Assembly: GCA_003137095.1 (NCBI GenBank)
Contig: PLET01000071.1
Location: 1,455-65,454, forward strand
Length of the DNA stretch: 64,000 nucleotides
Source of the DNA: Gammaproteobacteria bacterium
GTDB taxonomy: Bacteria; Pseudomonadota; Gammaproteobacteria; Steroidobacterales; Steroidobacteraceae
Direction of reading: 5' to 3'
Shown: positions 1 through 7,732 of the stretch, piece by piece
Layout of the letters: every line of letters begins with the position of its first letter
Position numbering within the stretch: the stretch's first letter is position 1
Notes under the pieces: model-generated
The model's database searches: none
Seen by the model: only the letters and a program-made list of their open reading frames with translations
What the model was told of the DNA's origin: nothing
Program-made: the position numbers and the translations under genes

Positions 1-168
1 TTTCTGCATGTCGACGACTTCGCAGCGGCTTACGACCGGATGCGCCGCAACGGTGTTGAGTTCGTCACCGAGCCTCGCGACGAACCTTATGGCCGGGTCG
101 TCGTCTTCCACGATGTGTCCGGGAATCGCTGGGACCTTCTCGGTCCAGTTGCCGACGCGCAGTCCTAA
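1..168 (+). CDS. VOC (glyoxalase/bleomycin-resistance) family protein, C-terminal fragment
   Basis: Frame 1 is open from the window edge to a TAA at 166-168 and encodes FLHVDDFAAAYDRM...VVVFHDVSGNRWDLLGP. This is the usual last beta-strand pattern of vicinal oxygen chelate proteins, in which a conserved D/N-G-N-x-W/L-x-L end follows a 'F.D..GN' strand. The start is outside the window, so the ORF track shows only an out-of-frame shadow here. VOC proteins range from glyoxalases to dioxygenases and antibiotic-binding proteins. The fragment does not reveal the substrate. Confidence 0.75.
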   Translation, partial: FLHVDDFAAAYDRMRRNGVEFVTEPRDEPYGRVVVFHDVSGNRWDLLGPVADAQS

Positions 169-298
169 CCCTCGAAGCGAGCAGGATCAACCAGACCCGT
201 GACTACTGCCGGATTGATCCACTGATGCCGGCAGGCGCTCTCTCTCGCTGGAGAACCGCCGCCGCTTGATTTGAGGCCGTTTTGGATAGCAAGGTCCC

Positions 299-2326
299 AT
301 GGCTGTTCTCAGTAGAGAGCGCGGAGTCCAGGCGGTCGCGCCCTGGGCTTCATATCCTTCGGCTGGTATGACAACTCTCGTTTCGACCACCGCCGAACCG
401 CCGCACGAGGGGTTCGACCCTGCCCTCCTGCAGCAGCTACTGGACGGCAAGTACGCGGCCCTGCGTGACCAGATCCGCGCCGTGCAGTGCCGGCCTGAGT
501 TCGCGCCGGTTCTGGGACTCTCGCGGGACGCGTACCGGGTTCAGGTCATGGAGTGGGCACGCGCGGTGGCGGCTGCCGGGCTCTCGGTGCCTGGGTTTCC
601 GGCGGAATATGGTGGCCAGGGCGATCCGGGCGCGAACGTCGCGGCCTTTGAGACGCTCGGACACGGGGACCTCAGCCTGCTGATCAAGTTCGGAGTTCAG
701 TTCGGGCTCTGGGGTGGGGCGGTCCAGCACCTGGGAACCAAGCTGCATCACGACACCTACCTGCGTGCGATCGGCACACTTGAACTCCCCGGCAGCTTCG
801 CCATGACTGAGTCGGGTCATGGCTCGAACGTTCAGCAGCTGCGTACCACGGCTACCTACGATCCGCAGACGCAGGAGTTCGTGATCGACACCCCTGACGA
901 AGGGGCGCAGAAGGACTACATCGGCAACGCCGCGGTGCATGGGCAGATGGCGGCCGTGTTCGCACAGCTGATCGTGGCCGGCGAGGGCCATGGCGTGCAC
1001 GCGCTGGTGGTCCCGCTGAGGAATAAGAAGGGCAAGCTGCACCCCGGAGTGCAGATCGAAGACGATGGCCAGAAGCTCGGGCTCAACGGTGTCGACAACG
1101 GCAAGATTCGTTTTGACCATGTGCGCGTGCCGCGTGAAGCGCTGCTGAACCGCTACGGCGATGTCTCGCCTGAGGGCGTCTACTCAAGCCCGATCGAGAA
1201 CCCCAACAAGCGCTTCTTCACGATGCTCGGCACGCTTGTCCAGGGCCGCGTATGTGTAGGCGCGGCCGCGGTCAGCGCCGCCAAGAACGCATTGACGATC
1301 GCCGTGCGTTACGGCAACCGCCGCCACCAATTTGGGCCTCCGGATCAGCCGGAGGTGCCGATCCTGGACTACCGCAGTCACCAGCGACGGCTGCTGCCGC
1401 TGCTGGCGCGCACCTATGCCCTGCACTTCGCCCAACAGGAGCTGGCGGCGCGGTTCGATGCCGTGTTCACGGGCCGCGACACAGCCGAGCGCAGCCGGCG
1501 TGAGCTTGAGGCGCTTGCCGCGGGGATGAAGGCGCAGACCACCTGGCACGCGATGGAGACGATCCAAACCGCACGTGAGTGCTGCGGCGGCGCCGGCTAC
1601 ATCGCCGCCAACCGCCTCGGCGAATTGCGCAACGACATGGATGTCTTCACCACCTTCGAGGGCGACAACACGGTGCTCACGTTGCTCTGCGCACGGGCGC
1701 TGTTGACCGGCTACGCGCATGAGGTCGGCGACCTCAACCCGGCTGGACTGGTGACGTTCGTTGCGGCCCAGGCGGTGGAGACTGTCGTCGAGCGGCTCCA
1801 CGCCCGTCAGATAGTGCAGGTCATAGCGGACGCGGTACCGAGTCGCGATGAGAAACGCGATCTGCTGGAGCGCGCCTATCAACAGGAGCTCTTCGAGTGG
1901 CGGGAAGGCCACATCGTCGCCGCCGTAGCCACCCGCTTTCGCCGCAGGCTGTCGCGTGGCGACGACGCCTTCGAGGTATTCCAGGCGGTCGCGGATCACG
2001 CTGCGGCCGCCGCCCGTGCCTACGTCGACAACTTCGCACTGGAAGCGTTCAGCGGCGCCGTCGAAGCGTGTGAAGACCCCCAGGTTCGGGCGGTACTGGG
2101 ACGCCTCTGCGACCTCTACGCGCTCTCCAGCATCGAGGCTGACAAGGGCTTTTTCCAGGAGCACGGGCGTCTGGCTCCCTCGCGAACCAAACAGGTGACA
2201 CGTGAGGTCAACGAGCTCTGCGCCGAGCTCCGCAAGGACGCTGGTCTGCTCGTGGACGCGTTCGGGATCCCGGACGCCGTGCTGGCGGCGCCGATCGGCC
2301 TCCCCACGGTCACGCAAACCACCTGA
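299..2326 (+). CDS. acyl-CoA oxidase/dehydrogenase family protein
   Basis: This 675-residue flavoprotein of the acyl-CoA oxidase (ACOX) branch would carry out the first, 2,3-dehydrogenating step of fatty acid beta-oxidation in the cytoplasm. The FAD/substrate-binding middle domain has MTESGHGSNVQQLRTTATYD near residue 175, followed by a long ACOX-type segment (KKGKLHPGVQIEDDGQK, KLGLNGVDNGKI). The helical part carries GGAGYIAANRLGELRNDMDVFTTFEGDN, whose FEGDN Glu is the expected catalytic base. Length fits ACOX (about 650-700) rather than the usual 380-residue dehydrogenase. The start at 299 has AAGG just upstream. An ATG at 368, which drops 23 poorly conserved-looking residues, is an alternative. 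A thioesterase follows 26 bp downstream, suggesting a lipid-related pair. Confidence 0.85.
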   Translation: MAVLSRERGVQAVAPWASYPSAGMTTLVSTTAEPPHEGFDPALLQQLLDGKYAALRDQIRAVQCRPEFAPVLGLSRDAYRVQVMEWARAVAAAGLSVPGFPAEYGGQGDPGANVAAFETLGHGDLSLLIKFGVQFGLWGGAVQHLGTKLHHDTYLRAIGTLELPGSFAMTESGHGSNVQQLRTTATYDPQTQEFVIDTPDEGAQKDYIGNAAVHGQMAAVFAQLIVAGEGHGVHALVVPLRNKKGKLHPGVQIEDDGQKLGLNGVDNGKIRFDHVRVPREALLNRYGDVSPEGVYSSPIENPNKRFFTMLGTLVQGRVCVGAAAVSAAKNALTIAVRYGNRRHQFGPPDQPEVPILDYRSHQRRLLPLLARTYALHFAQQELAARFDAVFTGRDTAERSRRELEALAAGMKAQTTWHAMETIQTARECCGGAGYIAANRLGELRNDMDVFTTFEGDNTVLTLLCARALLTGYAHEVGDLNPAGLVTFVAAQAVETVVERLHARQIVQVIADAVPSRDEKRDLLERAYQQELFEWREGHIVAAVATRFRRRLSRGDDAFEVFQAVADHAAAAARAYVDNFALEAFSGAVEACEDPQVRAVLGRLCDLYALSSIEADKGFFQEHGRLAPSRTKQVTREVNELCAELRKDAGLLVDAFGIPDAVLAAPIGLPTVTQTT

Positions 2327-2352
2327 CGGTCGCGCCACGTAGATTCCCGTGC

Positions 2353-3183
2353 GTGATGCAGCCCGAAGTCGAACAGCCTGAGATCACCGGTCCACCGGCG
2401 AGCGGCCGGACTTTCAGCTTGGTGCTGCGCCCGCAGCTCGGGGACTGCGCTCCGTCAGGGCGGATGCGGCTCGACGCGCTGGCACGCTGGGCGCAGGACG
2501 TGGCCTACGCGGACATCGAGGATGCCGGGCTCGAGCAGGCCGCGATTTGGGTGGTGCGGCGCACACGCATCAAGGTGCTGAGCTTCCCGCGTTTCGGCGA
2601 GCGCTTTGAGGTCCGGACCTTCGCCAGCGGTCTTGGCCGGATGTGGGCGCAGCGCAGCACGATCCTCACGCGCCTGCCCGCCGAGACCGGCACGCCCGCT
2701 GGCGGGGGTGGCCAGCGGGCCACCCCCGAACCAGAGGCCCCGGTGGTCGAGATCGTCTCGCTCTGGATCCACCTCGATCCGGTCCGCCGTGTCCCCAGCC
2801 TGATCACCCAGGCGGAGATCGATGTTTACGTGCAGGCTGCCGGCGAGGGGCGCTTCCAGCACCGCCTCACGCACCCGCGGCCCGACGCCGACTCGGCCTC
2901 GGCAGCGCCTGAGTGCGACTGGGTGTTCCGCCGGACCGACACCGACCTGGCAGATCACGTCAACAACGCCGCCTACTGGGAGCCGCTCGAGGAGGAGCTG
3001 CTGAGCGCCGAAGCTGATCTGACCGCGGTTGACATCGAGCTCGAATTCCGCACCCCGGCGCAGCCGGGTCCGGTGCGGGTGCTGCGCGACGGCCGCCACC
3101 GCTGGCTCACAGAGCCCGACAGCGGTGAGGTCTACGCCTCGATGCTGCTGAGGAACGCGAGCACGACCTCGGGATCGAACTGA
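2353..3183 (+). CDS. acyl-ACP thioesterase family protein (double hotdog)
   Basis: This 276-residue protein resembles acyl-ACP thioesterases, which release fatty acids from acyl carrier protein. An N-terminal hotdog starts with FSLVLRPQLGDCAPSGRMRLDALARWAQDVA. A second hotdog carries TDTDLADHVNNAAYWEPLEEEL, the family's (N/D)-x-HVNN-x-x-Y catalytic segment. A low-complexity linker near residue 117 (TPAGGGGQRATPEPE) coincides with a perfect DNA inverted repeat at 2703-2728. The gene follows the acyl-CoA oxidase by 26 bp on the same strand. Its last 52 bp overlap the end of the convergent HD-GYP gene. GTG at 2353 and ATG at 2356 are equivalent starts. Confidence 0.78.
   Translation: MMQPEVEQPEITGPPASGRTFSLVLRPQLGDCAPSGRMRLDALARWAQDVAYADIEDAGLEQAAIWVVRRTRIKVLSFPRFGERFEVRTFASGLGRMWAQRSTILTRLPAETGTPAGGGGQRATPEPEAPVVEIVSLWIHLDPVRRVPSLITQAEIDVYVQAAGEGRFQHRLTHPRPDADSASAAPECDWVFRRTDTDLADHVNNAAYWEPLEEELLSAEADLTAVDIELEFRTPAQPGPVRVLRDGRHRWLTEPDSGEVYASMLLRNASTTSGSN
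2703..2728. repeat. perfect intragenic inverted repeat (11-bp stem, 4-nt loop)
   Basis: CGGGGGTGGCC at 2703-2713 pairs perfectly with GGCCACCCCCG at 2718-2728 around AGCG. It lies in the coding region of the thioesterase and produces its glycine/proline linker. The core GGGGGT...ACCCCC resembles the terminator-like hairpin at 4868-4900. It may be an inserted palindromic element or a by-product of G/C-rich codons. Confidence 0.6.
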
Positions 3184-4358
3184 GATCCTGAGCAGCGTGT
3201 CAGCTCGTCGCGCGCGACCGACTTCGGCAAAGCTTTGCGGTAGGGACGGTCCGAAGTCATCGCGTGCCAGGCGTCGCAGATCGCGACGATCCGCGACTCG
3301 ATCGGTATCGCCGTACCGGCCAGGCGGTCGGGGTAGCCGTCGCCGTCCCAGCGCTCGTGCACGCCGCGCACCATCGGGGCGATCTCAGCCAGCATCGGGA
3401 TCCGCTCAAGCAGGGTCGCGCCGATGTCCGAGTGCGCCTGGATTTCGACGTACTCCTCGGGCGTCAGGCTGCTCGGCTTGGTGAGCAGTTCGCTGCGAAT
3501 GCCGATCTTGCCGATGTCGTGCAGCAGTGCCGCGTAGCGCAGACCGCGCCGCTGCCCGCCGTGGATCCCCAGGTAGGTTGCGGTTTTCAGCGCCAGCGTT
3601 GAGACCTCTTCCGCGTGGTCGGCGGTGTAGGTGTCCTTGCTCTCAAGCGCGTCGCAGAGCACGCCTAGCGTGCGGCTGAAGGACTGCTCCATCTCTTCGA
3701 GCAGCACGCAGCGGTACAGCGCGGCGCCGGTCTGGGCCACGATAGCCTCGGCCAGCATCACGTCGTACTCGTCAAAGCTGTGGGTTTCTTCCTGCTCGAG
3801 GTTGAGCACTCCCCAGACGCGTCCGTCGACGTGGATCGGCACGGAGAGCTCGGATCCGGGGTCGCGACGGGCTCCGGCCTCACGTGCGTGGCTGCCGACG
3901 TAGTCAGGGTCGAGCGCGGTGTCGTCGACCAGCGCGAGGATGCCGGTCCGGGCGACACGGCCGTTGACGCCGGAGTCGACCGGTTGCTCCCATGCCAGGA
4001 AGTTCGCGGCGCGTTCGGCCAGACGGCCAGCGCCATCAAGGATCCGCAGGATGCCGTCATCGTCGAGGCGATGGATCACCGCGAGGTAGTAGCCGAAGGC
4101 CGAGTGCAGCTCTCGTACCACGGTCTGGGCGATCTCACGCGGGTCGCGGAGCTCGGTCAGTCTGACGGCCAGGCGGCTGGCTACCTCAAGCCGGCGTGCC
4201 GCCGCGGTTGCGCGCGCGAGCCGCGCCTCGCGATGCGCGAGTGTCTCTGCCTGCAGAAAGATTTCATCGTTTGCGCGGGTATTCCCGCGCGTCAACGGAT
4301 CGAAGTCCCCTTCGTCCGGACTGTCTTTGCCGCGGACGGCTTGGGGGCTGATGCTCAT
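3132..4358 (-). CDS. GAF/HD-GYP domain protein (putative cyclic-di-GMP phosphodiesterase)
   Basis: This 408-residue cytoplasmic protein has an N-terminal helical segment, a GAF domain (about 55-200, ending with VPIHVDGRVWGVLNLEQ) and a C-terminal HD-GYP domain. The latter has HDIGK, HERWDGDGYP and a CDAWHAMTSDRPYR helix. HD-GYP domains hydrolyse cyclic-di-GMP; GAF domains sense small ligands. All core HD-GYP residues appear present, so activity is plausible. The C-terminal end aligns well with the HD-GYP protein at 8363-11119 (RCSGSQFDP), which supports the 52-bp tail overlap with the thioesterase gene as real. No clear ribosome binding site precedes the ATG. Confidence 0.85.
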   Translation of the reverse strand: MSISPQAVRGKDSPDEGDFDPLTRGNTRANDEIFLQAETLAHREARLARATAAARRLEVASRLAVRLTELRDPREIAQTVVRELHSAFGYYLAVIHRLDDDGILRILDGAGRLAERAANFLAWEQPVDSGVNGRVARTGILALVDDTALDPDYVGSHAREAGARRDPGSELSVPIHVDGRVWGVLNLEQEETHSFDEYDVMLAEAIVAQTGAALYRCVLLEEMEQSFSRTLGVLCDALESKDTYTADHAEEVSTLALKTATYLGIHGGQRRGLRYAALLHDIGKIGIRSELLTKPSSLTPEEYVEIQAHSDIGATLLERIPMLAEIAPMVRGVHERWDGDGYPDRLAGTAIPIESRIVAICDAWHAMTSDRPYRKALPKSVARDELTRCSGSQFDPEVVLAFLSSIEA

Positions 4359-4569
4359 GGTTGTACATATATCGGCCCATTGGCCGGTTTTCCTTTAGCA
4401 ATGTGGACTGAATTCACATATGCACAACATGCGACAAGGTCCGTGGTGTCGGCCAGCTACGCTTGAGGTACAAGCTGAGTCCACGAACTCTGTCCAGGTG
4501 GCTAAAGCCAACCCCGGATGGTGTCGAGAAGATGACAACCACAGTACGTCACGTACATGAGGAGGCGGG

Positions 4570-4863
4570 ATGACTCCAGAACGTACCCAAGCCTACAGTC
4601 GTGTTCTGAATACCCTTGACGAGCTCGGGCCGAGCAAGCTGCAGCCCGCGGAGCAGGAGCGCATCCGCTATGCAGCTGACAGTCTCATCTTCTGCGTTGA
4701 CATCCTCGAGGAGGACTCGACGCGGGACTCGCTCGAAGATACGGAGCTGCTCTGCGAGGTTCTCGTGGAGAGCGGTCGCTGGGAGCGGGTTACCGCGGAT
4801 CGGCTGATTGCCGACCTGCGCGCCTGCGGTCCGGCACTTCCGGCGGAACTTCAGGTCGCTTAG
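4570..4863 (+). CDS. small hypothetical protein (97 aa)
   Basis: A very good ribosome binding site (GAGGAGG, ending about 5 nt before the ATG) supports expression. The product is a soluble, acidic, helical 97-residue protein (MTPERTQAYSRVLNTLDELG...) with no motif I recognise, no signal peptide and no membrane segment. It contains a single internal cysteine pair region (LIFC, LLCEVL). It lies in a 570-bp gap between divergent and convergent neighbours, and a strong hairpin starts 5 bp after its stop. Function unknown. Confidence 0.7.
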   Translation: MTPERTQAYSRVLNTLDELGPSKLQPAEQERIRYAADSLIFCVDILEEDSTRDSLEDTELLCEVLVESGRWERVTADRLIADLRACGPALPAELQVA

Positions 4864-4867
4864 CGAA

Positions 4868-4900
4868 CCGGGGGTTGGCCGCATCGCGGTCAACCCCCGG
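4868..4900. terminator. strong bidirectional terminator-like hairpin
   Basis: CCGGGGGTTGGCCGC (4868-4882) pairs along its whole length with GCGGTCAACCCCCGG (4886-4900), leaving a 3-nt loop and one G-T wobble. It sits directly after the small gene's stop and 29 bp before the end of the convergent aldo/keto reductase, as expected for a shared terminator. No T-run follows, which is common in high-GC genomes. Confidence 0.7.
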
Positions 4901-4928
4901 CGAGCCCTCCTAACGCCCTGACCGGCTG

Positions 4929-5861
4929 CTAACCAAGCAGTTGCTCCAAGGCTGCCATGTCGTCAGCGCTCGGGGTCCAGGCTGCCGCAGCCGCGTTCGC
5001 GGCGATCTGCTCAGGCTTGGTCGCACCGGCGATCACGCTCGCCACCGCCGGATGCGTCAGCAGTGCGCCGATCGCGACCTCGCTGAGCGGCACGTCGCGC
5101 TCGGCCGCGTAGGCGCTCAGCGCTTCGACCACGCCCCACTGCTCGGGAGTGGCGATCTGATCGCGATTTGCCAGCCGCGTTCCCTCCGGGGCTGCTTGGC
5201 CGCGCTTGTATTTGCCGGTCAGCAGTCCGGAGGCCAGCGGGAAGTAGGGGATGAAGGCGATGTTGAGCTTCTCGCAGACCGGCAGCACGTCTGCTTCGGC
5301 CCCGCGGGACAACAGGCTGTACTCATTCTGGATCGCCGTGAAGGGGGTGAAGCCGCGCTGCTTTGCGATCGCGTCGGCCTCCTCGATCTGTTGCGCGGAG
5401 AAGTTGGAAGCGCCTATCGCCTTGACGGTGCCGGCCTTGACCAACCCGTCGAGCGCCTCCAGCGTGTCGGCGATCGGTGTGATCCCGTCGGGGCGGTGGT
5501 ACCAGTAGACGTCGATGCTGTCGGTCTGCAGACGGCGCAGCGACTCGTGCACCGCGTGGCGGATGTAATCGCCGGCGCCACGCGGGCCCTTCCAGCCGTC
5601 GCCCAGGTCCATGCCGAATTTGGTGGCCAGAACCACCTCGTCACGGCGGCCCTTGAGCGCTTCGCCCATGAACTCTTCGCTGTGCGTGTTGCCGTAACGG
5701 TCGGCGGTGTCGAGGAAGGTGATGCCCGCGTCGATCGCGGCGTCGAGCACCGCTTTCGTTTGGGACTGGTCGAGGTTTCCGCCGAACTGGTTGCAGCCGA
5801 GGCCGATTACAGATACTGGAATGCCGCTATGTCCCAGCGGCCGAGTGCTCACGTTGGTCAT
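4929..5861 (-). CDS. aldo/keto reductase
   Basis: This 310-residue NAD(P)H-dependent oxidoreductase has the (beta/alpha)8 aldo/keto reductase fold. The N-terminal SVIGLGCNQFGG, the LDTADRYGN segment with the catalytic Asp and Tyr, the ATKFG lysine, and a WYHRPD strand (active-site His) are in the family order. IGASNFSAQQIEEA and the coenzyme segment near the C-terminus also fit. Members reduce aldehydes, ketones and sugars, and the substrate cannot be told here. It stands alone, convergent with the small gene and divergent from gtrA. The ATG at 5861 has only a weak GGACC upstream. Confidence 0.9.
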   Translation of the reverse strand: MTNVSTRPLGHSGIPVSVIGLGCNQFGGNLDQSQTKAVLDAAIDAGITFLDTADRYGNTHSEEFMGEALKGRRDEVVLATKFGMDLGDGWKGPRGAGDYIRHAVHESLRRLQTDSIDVYWYHRPDGITPIADTLEALDGLVKAGTVKAIGASNFSAQQIEEADAIAKQRGFTPFTAIQNEYSLLSRGAEADVLPVCEKLNIAFIPYFPLASGLLTGKYKRGQAAPEGTRLANRDQIATPEQWGVVEALSAYAAERDVPLSEVAIGALLTHPAVASVIAGATKPEQIAANAAAAAWTPSADDMAALEQLLG

Positions 5862-5974
5862 GGTCCGATGATCGCAAACTTGTCTCGCGGTCCCATCCGC
5901 TCACGGCGACGGCGCGTCGCCAACAGCCTCGCCGGACCCCAGGCTTACAGCAAACAAACGGACGCGTTCCTAAA

Positions 5975-6009
5975 GTTCAAAAAGCTAGGTCGTAGTTAGG
6001 CTTTCGAAC
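5975..6009. promoter_or_regulatory. AT-rich imperfect hairpin in divergent intergenic region
   Basis: GTTC-aa-AAAGC (5975-5985) can pair with GCTTT-c-GAAC (6000-6009) across a 14-nt loop. It lies in an unusually AT-rich pocket between the divergent aldo/keto reductase and gtrA. A TATACT (6023-6028) just downstream could be a -10 box for gtrA. No convincing -35 box is seen. Confidence 0.3.
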
Positions 6010-6094
6010 TATTTACCCAAGCTATACTTAACCATTGCTGTAAGGCGACATGCGCCGGGCCGCGAGGAGCGGAATCAGCTAACCCCGTGAACTC

Positions 6095-6661
6095 TTGCTA
6101 CGTGAACGTCAACAGCGCTATCTGAACGCGTCCGCCGCCTTCATCCGCCGCCACCCATGGTGGCTGCGCGTGACGAAGACACCGTTCTCGGCCAAGGTCA
6201 CGAAGTACGCGGTCGGTTCCGTGATCGCGTTTGTCATCAGCACCGTCTTCTTCTACGCCTTCTACCTGGGAGGCGCACACACAGGGGTCTGCTCAGTCGC
6301 CGGGTTCGTCGGCGGAGCCGTTCCGAACTGGATCCTGAACCGTCGCTGGGCCTGGCAGCAGACCGGCCGTCCGCCCGCCAAGCAGCTGATCGCCTACGTG
6401 CTGGTCTCTGGGGTCGTGCTGCTCACGACCACGCAGGCGACTAAGTGGACCAACCACCACGTTGCCAATCACGTCGTCCAGCACTACGGCCTGCGGGGAC
6501 TCGTTGTGACCGCCGCCTACGTGGCGGTGACCGTAGTGCTGTTCTTCGCGAAGTTCGCGGTTTACGAGTTCTGGGTCTTCTCGGAGCGCAGTCGCGTCCG
6601 CGCTGCCTTGCGCTCCCTGATGAATGTCAGAAGGATTGCGCGGGCGAACCGCATTCCGTAG
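6095..6661 (+). CDS. GtrA family membrane protein
   Basis: This 188-residue protein has four predicted membrane helices (KYAVGSVIAFVISTVFFYAF, VCSVAGFVGGAVPNWILNRRWAW, LIAYVLVSGVVLL, LVVTAAYVAVTVVLFFAKFAVYEFWVF). The NWILNRRWAW and FWVF motifs are typical of GtrA. GtrA proteins are thought to move polyprenyl-linked sugars across the inner membrane for wall or surface polysaccharide decoration. The frame opens after an in-frame TAA at 6080, so the TTG at 6095 is the most likely start. A GAGGAG lies about 26 nt upstream. The adjacent family 2 glycosyltransferase is the expected partner, although on the opposite strand and overlapping by 100 bp. Confidence 0.85.
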   Translation: MLRERQQRYLNASAAFIRRHPWWLRVTKTPFSAKVTKYAVGSVIAFVISTVFFYAFYLGGAHTGVCSVAGFVGGAVPNWILNRRWAWQQTGRPPAKQLIAYVLVSGVVLLTTTQATKWTNHHVANHVVQHYGLRGLVVTAAYVAVTVVLFFAKFAVYEFWVFSERSRVRAALRSLMNVRRIARANRIP

Positions 6662-7413
6662 AGCAGGTTCGGACCCTTCTTGGTGAGGGTCGCGCCCTGT
6701 GGCCGGTCGCGCATCGTGGTTGCGACCTCAGAGATCTTGAAGCCGTTCATAGCTGTCGAGATCAGCAGCTCCGAAGTCTGATACTGGATCTGCTCGAGCT
6801 TCACTGTCTGCGTCACGATCGTGCGGAAGGCACGCATGCCTGAAGCCGGGTCGGTGATCCGCTGACGGATCAACGTGCTCATGACGAAGCCGAAGAAGAT
6901 CACTCCGGCGTGGCGCATCGGGTCGGTCGTCAGCTCCGTGCCGAGGCGGCGTGAGCCGTTGACGAAGTCGGCATTACCGGCGAGAATCGGCTCGAGCACA
7001 CGGTCAAACTCGGTCTCGTCGTACTGACCATCGGCGTCGGTGGTGGCGATGTACTCAGCGCCGCGCTTGAACGCGAGCCAGTAGCCGAGCATGAAGATCA
7101 GGCCCTGGCCGCGGTTGTGGGGGACGTCGCAGACCAGCGCGCCTGCGGCACGGGCTTCCTCGGCGGTGCGGTCATCGGAGCCGTCGACTACGACGATCAC
7201 TTCGACGGCCTTGCCGCCGATCTCGCGGGGGATCCCGCGGACAACGGCGCCGACGGTCGGTTCCTCGTTGTAGGCCGGGATAACAACGGCGATTGGCGCG
7301 CCCTCACCGGGAGGGCTGGTGGCGAAGAACTCGCGGACGGGCGCCTGTTCAACCAGCGGACGGGCGAGGATCTCCTCCTCAAGCGTGGTCGCGCCGGGCG
7401 TGGTGGCCGTCAC
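6562..7413 (-). CDS. family 2 glycosyltransferase (DPM/DPG-synthase-like)
   Basis: This 283-residue GT-A enzyme would transfer a sugar from a nucleotide donor to polyprenyl phosphate, supplying the GtrA neighbour. IAVVIPAYNEEPTVGAVVRGIP starts the fold. VIVVVDGSDDRTAEEARAAGA, HNRGQGLIFMLGYW and TTDADGQYDETEFDRVLEPI contain the DxD-type metal site. Helices near residues 160-185 and 255-270 may associate with the membrane. The GTG start overlaps the stop of a 14-codon leader ORF (GTGA). The last 33 codons overlap the 3' end of gtrA on the other strand. Confidence 0.85.
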   Translation of the reverse strand: MTATTPGATTLEEEILARPLVEQAPVREFFATSPPGEGAPIAVVIPAYNEEPTVGAVVRGIPREIGGKAVEVIVVVDGSDDRTAEEARAAGALVCDVPHNRGQGLIFMLGYWLAFKRGAEYIATTDADGQYDETEFDRVLEPILAGNADFVNGSRRLGTELTTDPMRHAGVIFFGFVMSTLIRQRITDPASGMRAFRTIVTQTVKLEQIQYQTSELLISTAMNGFKISEVATTMRDRPQGATLTKKGPNLLYGMRFARAILLTFIRERKAARTRLRSEKTQNS

Positions 7414-7454
7414 AGCTCACGCTCCGCTACTGCTCTCGTCTGTTTGTGACGCAT
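7410..7454 (-). CDS. 14-codon leader ORF translationally coupled to the glycosyltransferase
   Basis: On the minus strand AAAGGAGACCTAA precedes an ATG at 7454, an excellent ribosome binding site with ideal spacing. The ORF reads MRHKQTRAVAEREL and stops in the GTGA that also starts the glycosyltransferase. It is out of frame with that gene (offset 41 nt), so it is not simply an upstream start. It is too short for the ORF track. It could be a coupling peptide or a basic leader. Alternatively, a sequencing indel could have split an N-terminal extension. Confidence 0.45.
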   Translation of the reverse strand: MRHKQTRAVAEREL

Positions 7455-7732
7455 TTAGGTCTCCTTTGCTGATTGGCCGAAGCGGCACGGCGCTGACCGC
7501 TTGCTTGCAGCCCACTCAAACCGGCGCTCCCGACAAGCATCAACGTTGCGCTTCCGACTGGCAATTGCCTCAGCCCGGGCGTGCAGCCGCGTGCCTGCTG
7601 CATACCAGCGCGAAGTGCCATGTTATCGGGCCTTTAGAGAAATCGGGTGTCCCCATCCCTGTTCTTATGGCCGGTGCGAGGGCGCACTCGTCGCTCGCGC
7701 GAGTAACCGCGTCCCAGCCGGGCATGCGCGGG
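7455..7732. other. intergenic stretch with no recognised gene
   Basis: Between the glycosyltransferase leader and the end of the lipoprotein gene there are about 280 bp with no ORF in keeping with family or codon pattern. Apart from the ribosome binding site of the leader ORF (7458-7467) I see no clear promoter, hairpin or RNA gene. It should hold the glycosyltransferase promoter and the end of the lipoprotein transcript. Confidence 0.5.

Noticed and set aside
4373-4392. CGGCC-CATT-GGCCG followed by TTTTCCTTT as a terminator
   Set aside because: The stem is only 5 bp and lies in the promoter region of the HD-GYP gene with no plus-strand gene upstream to end.
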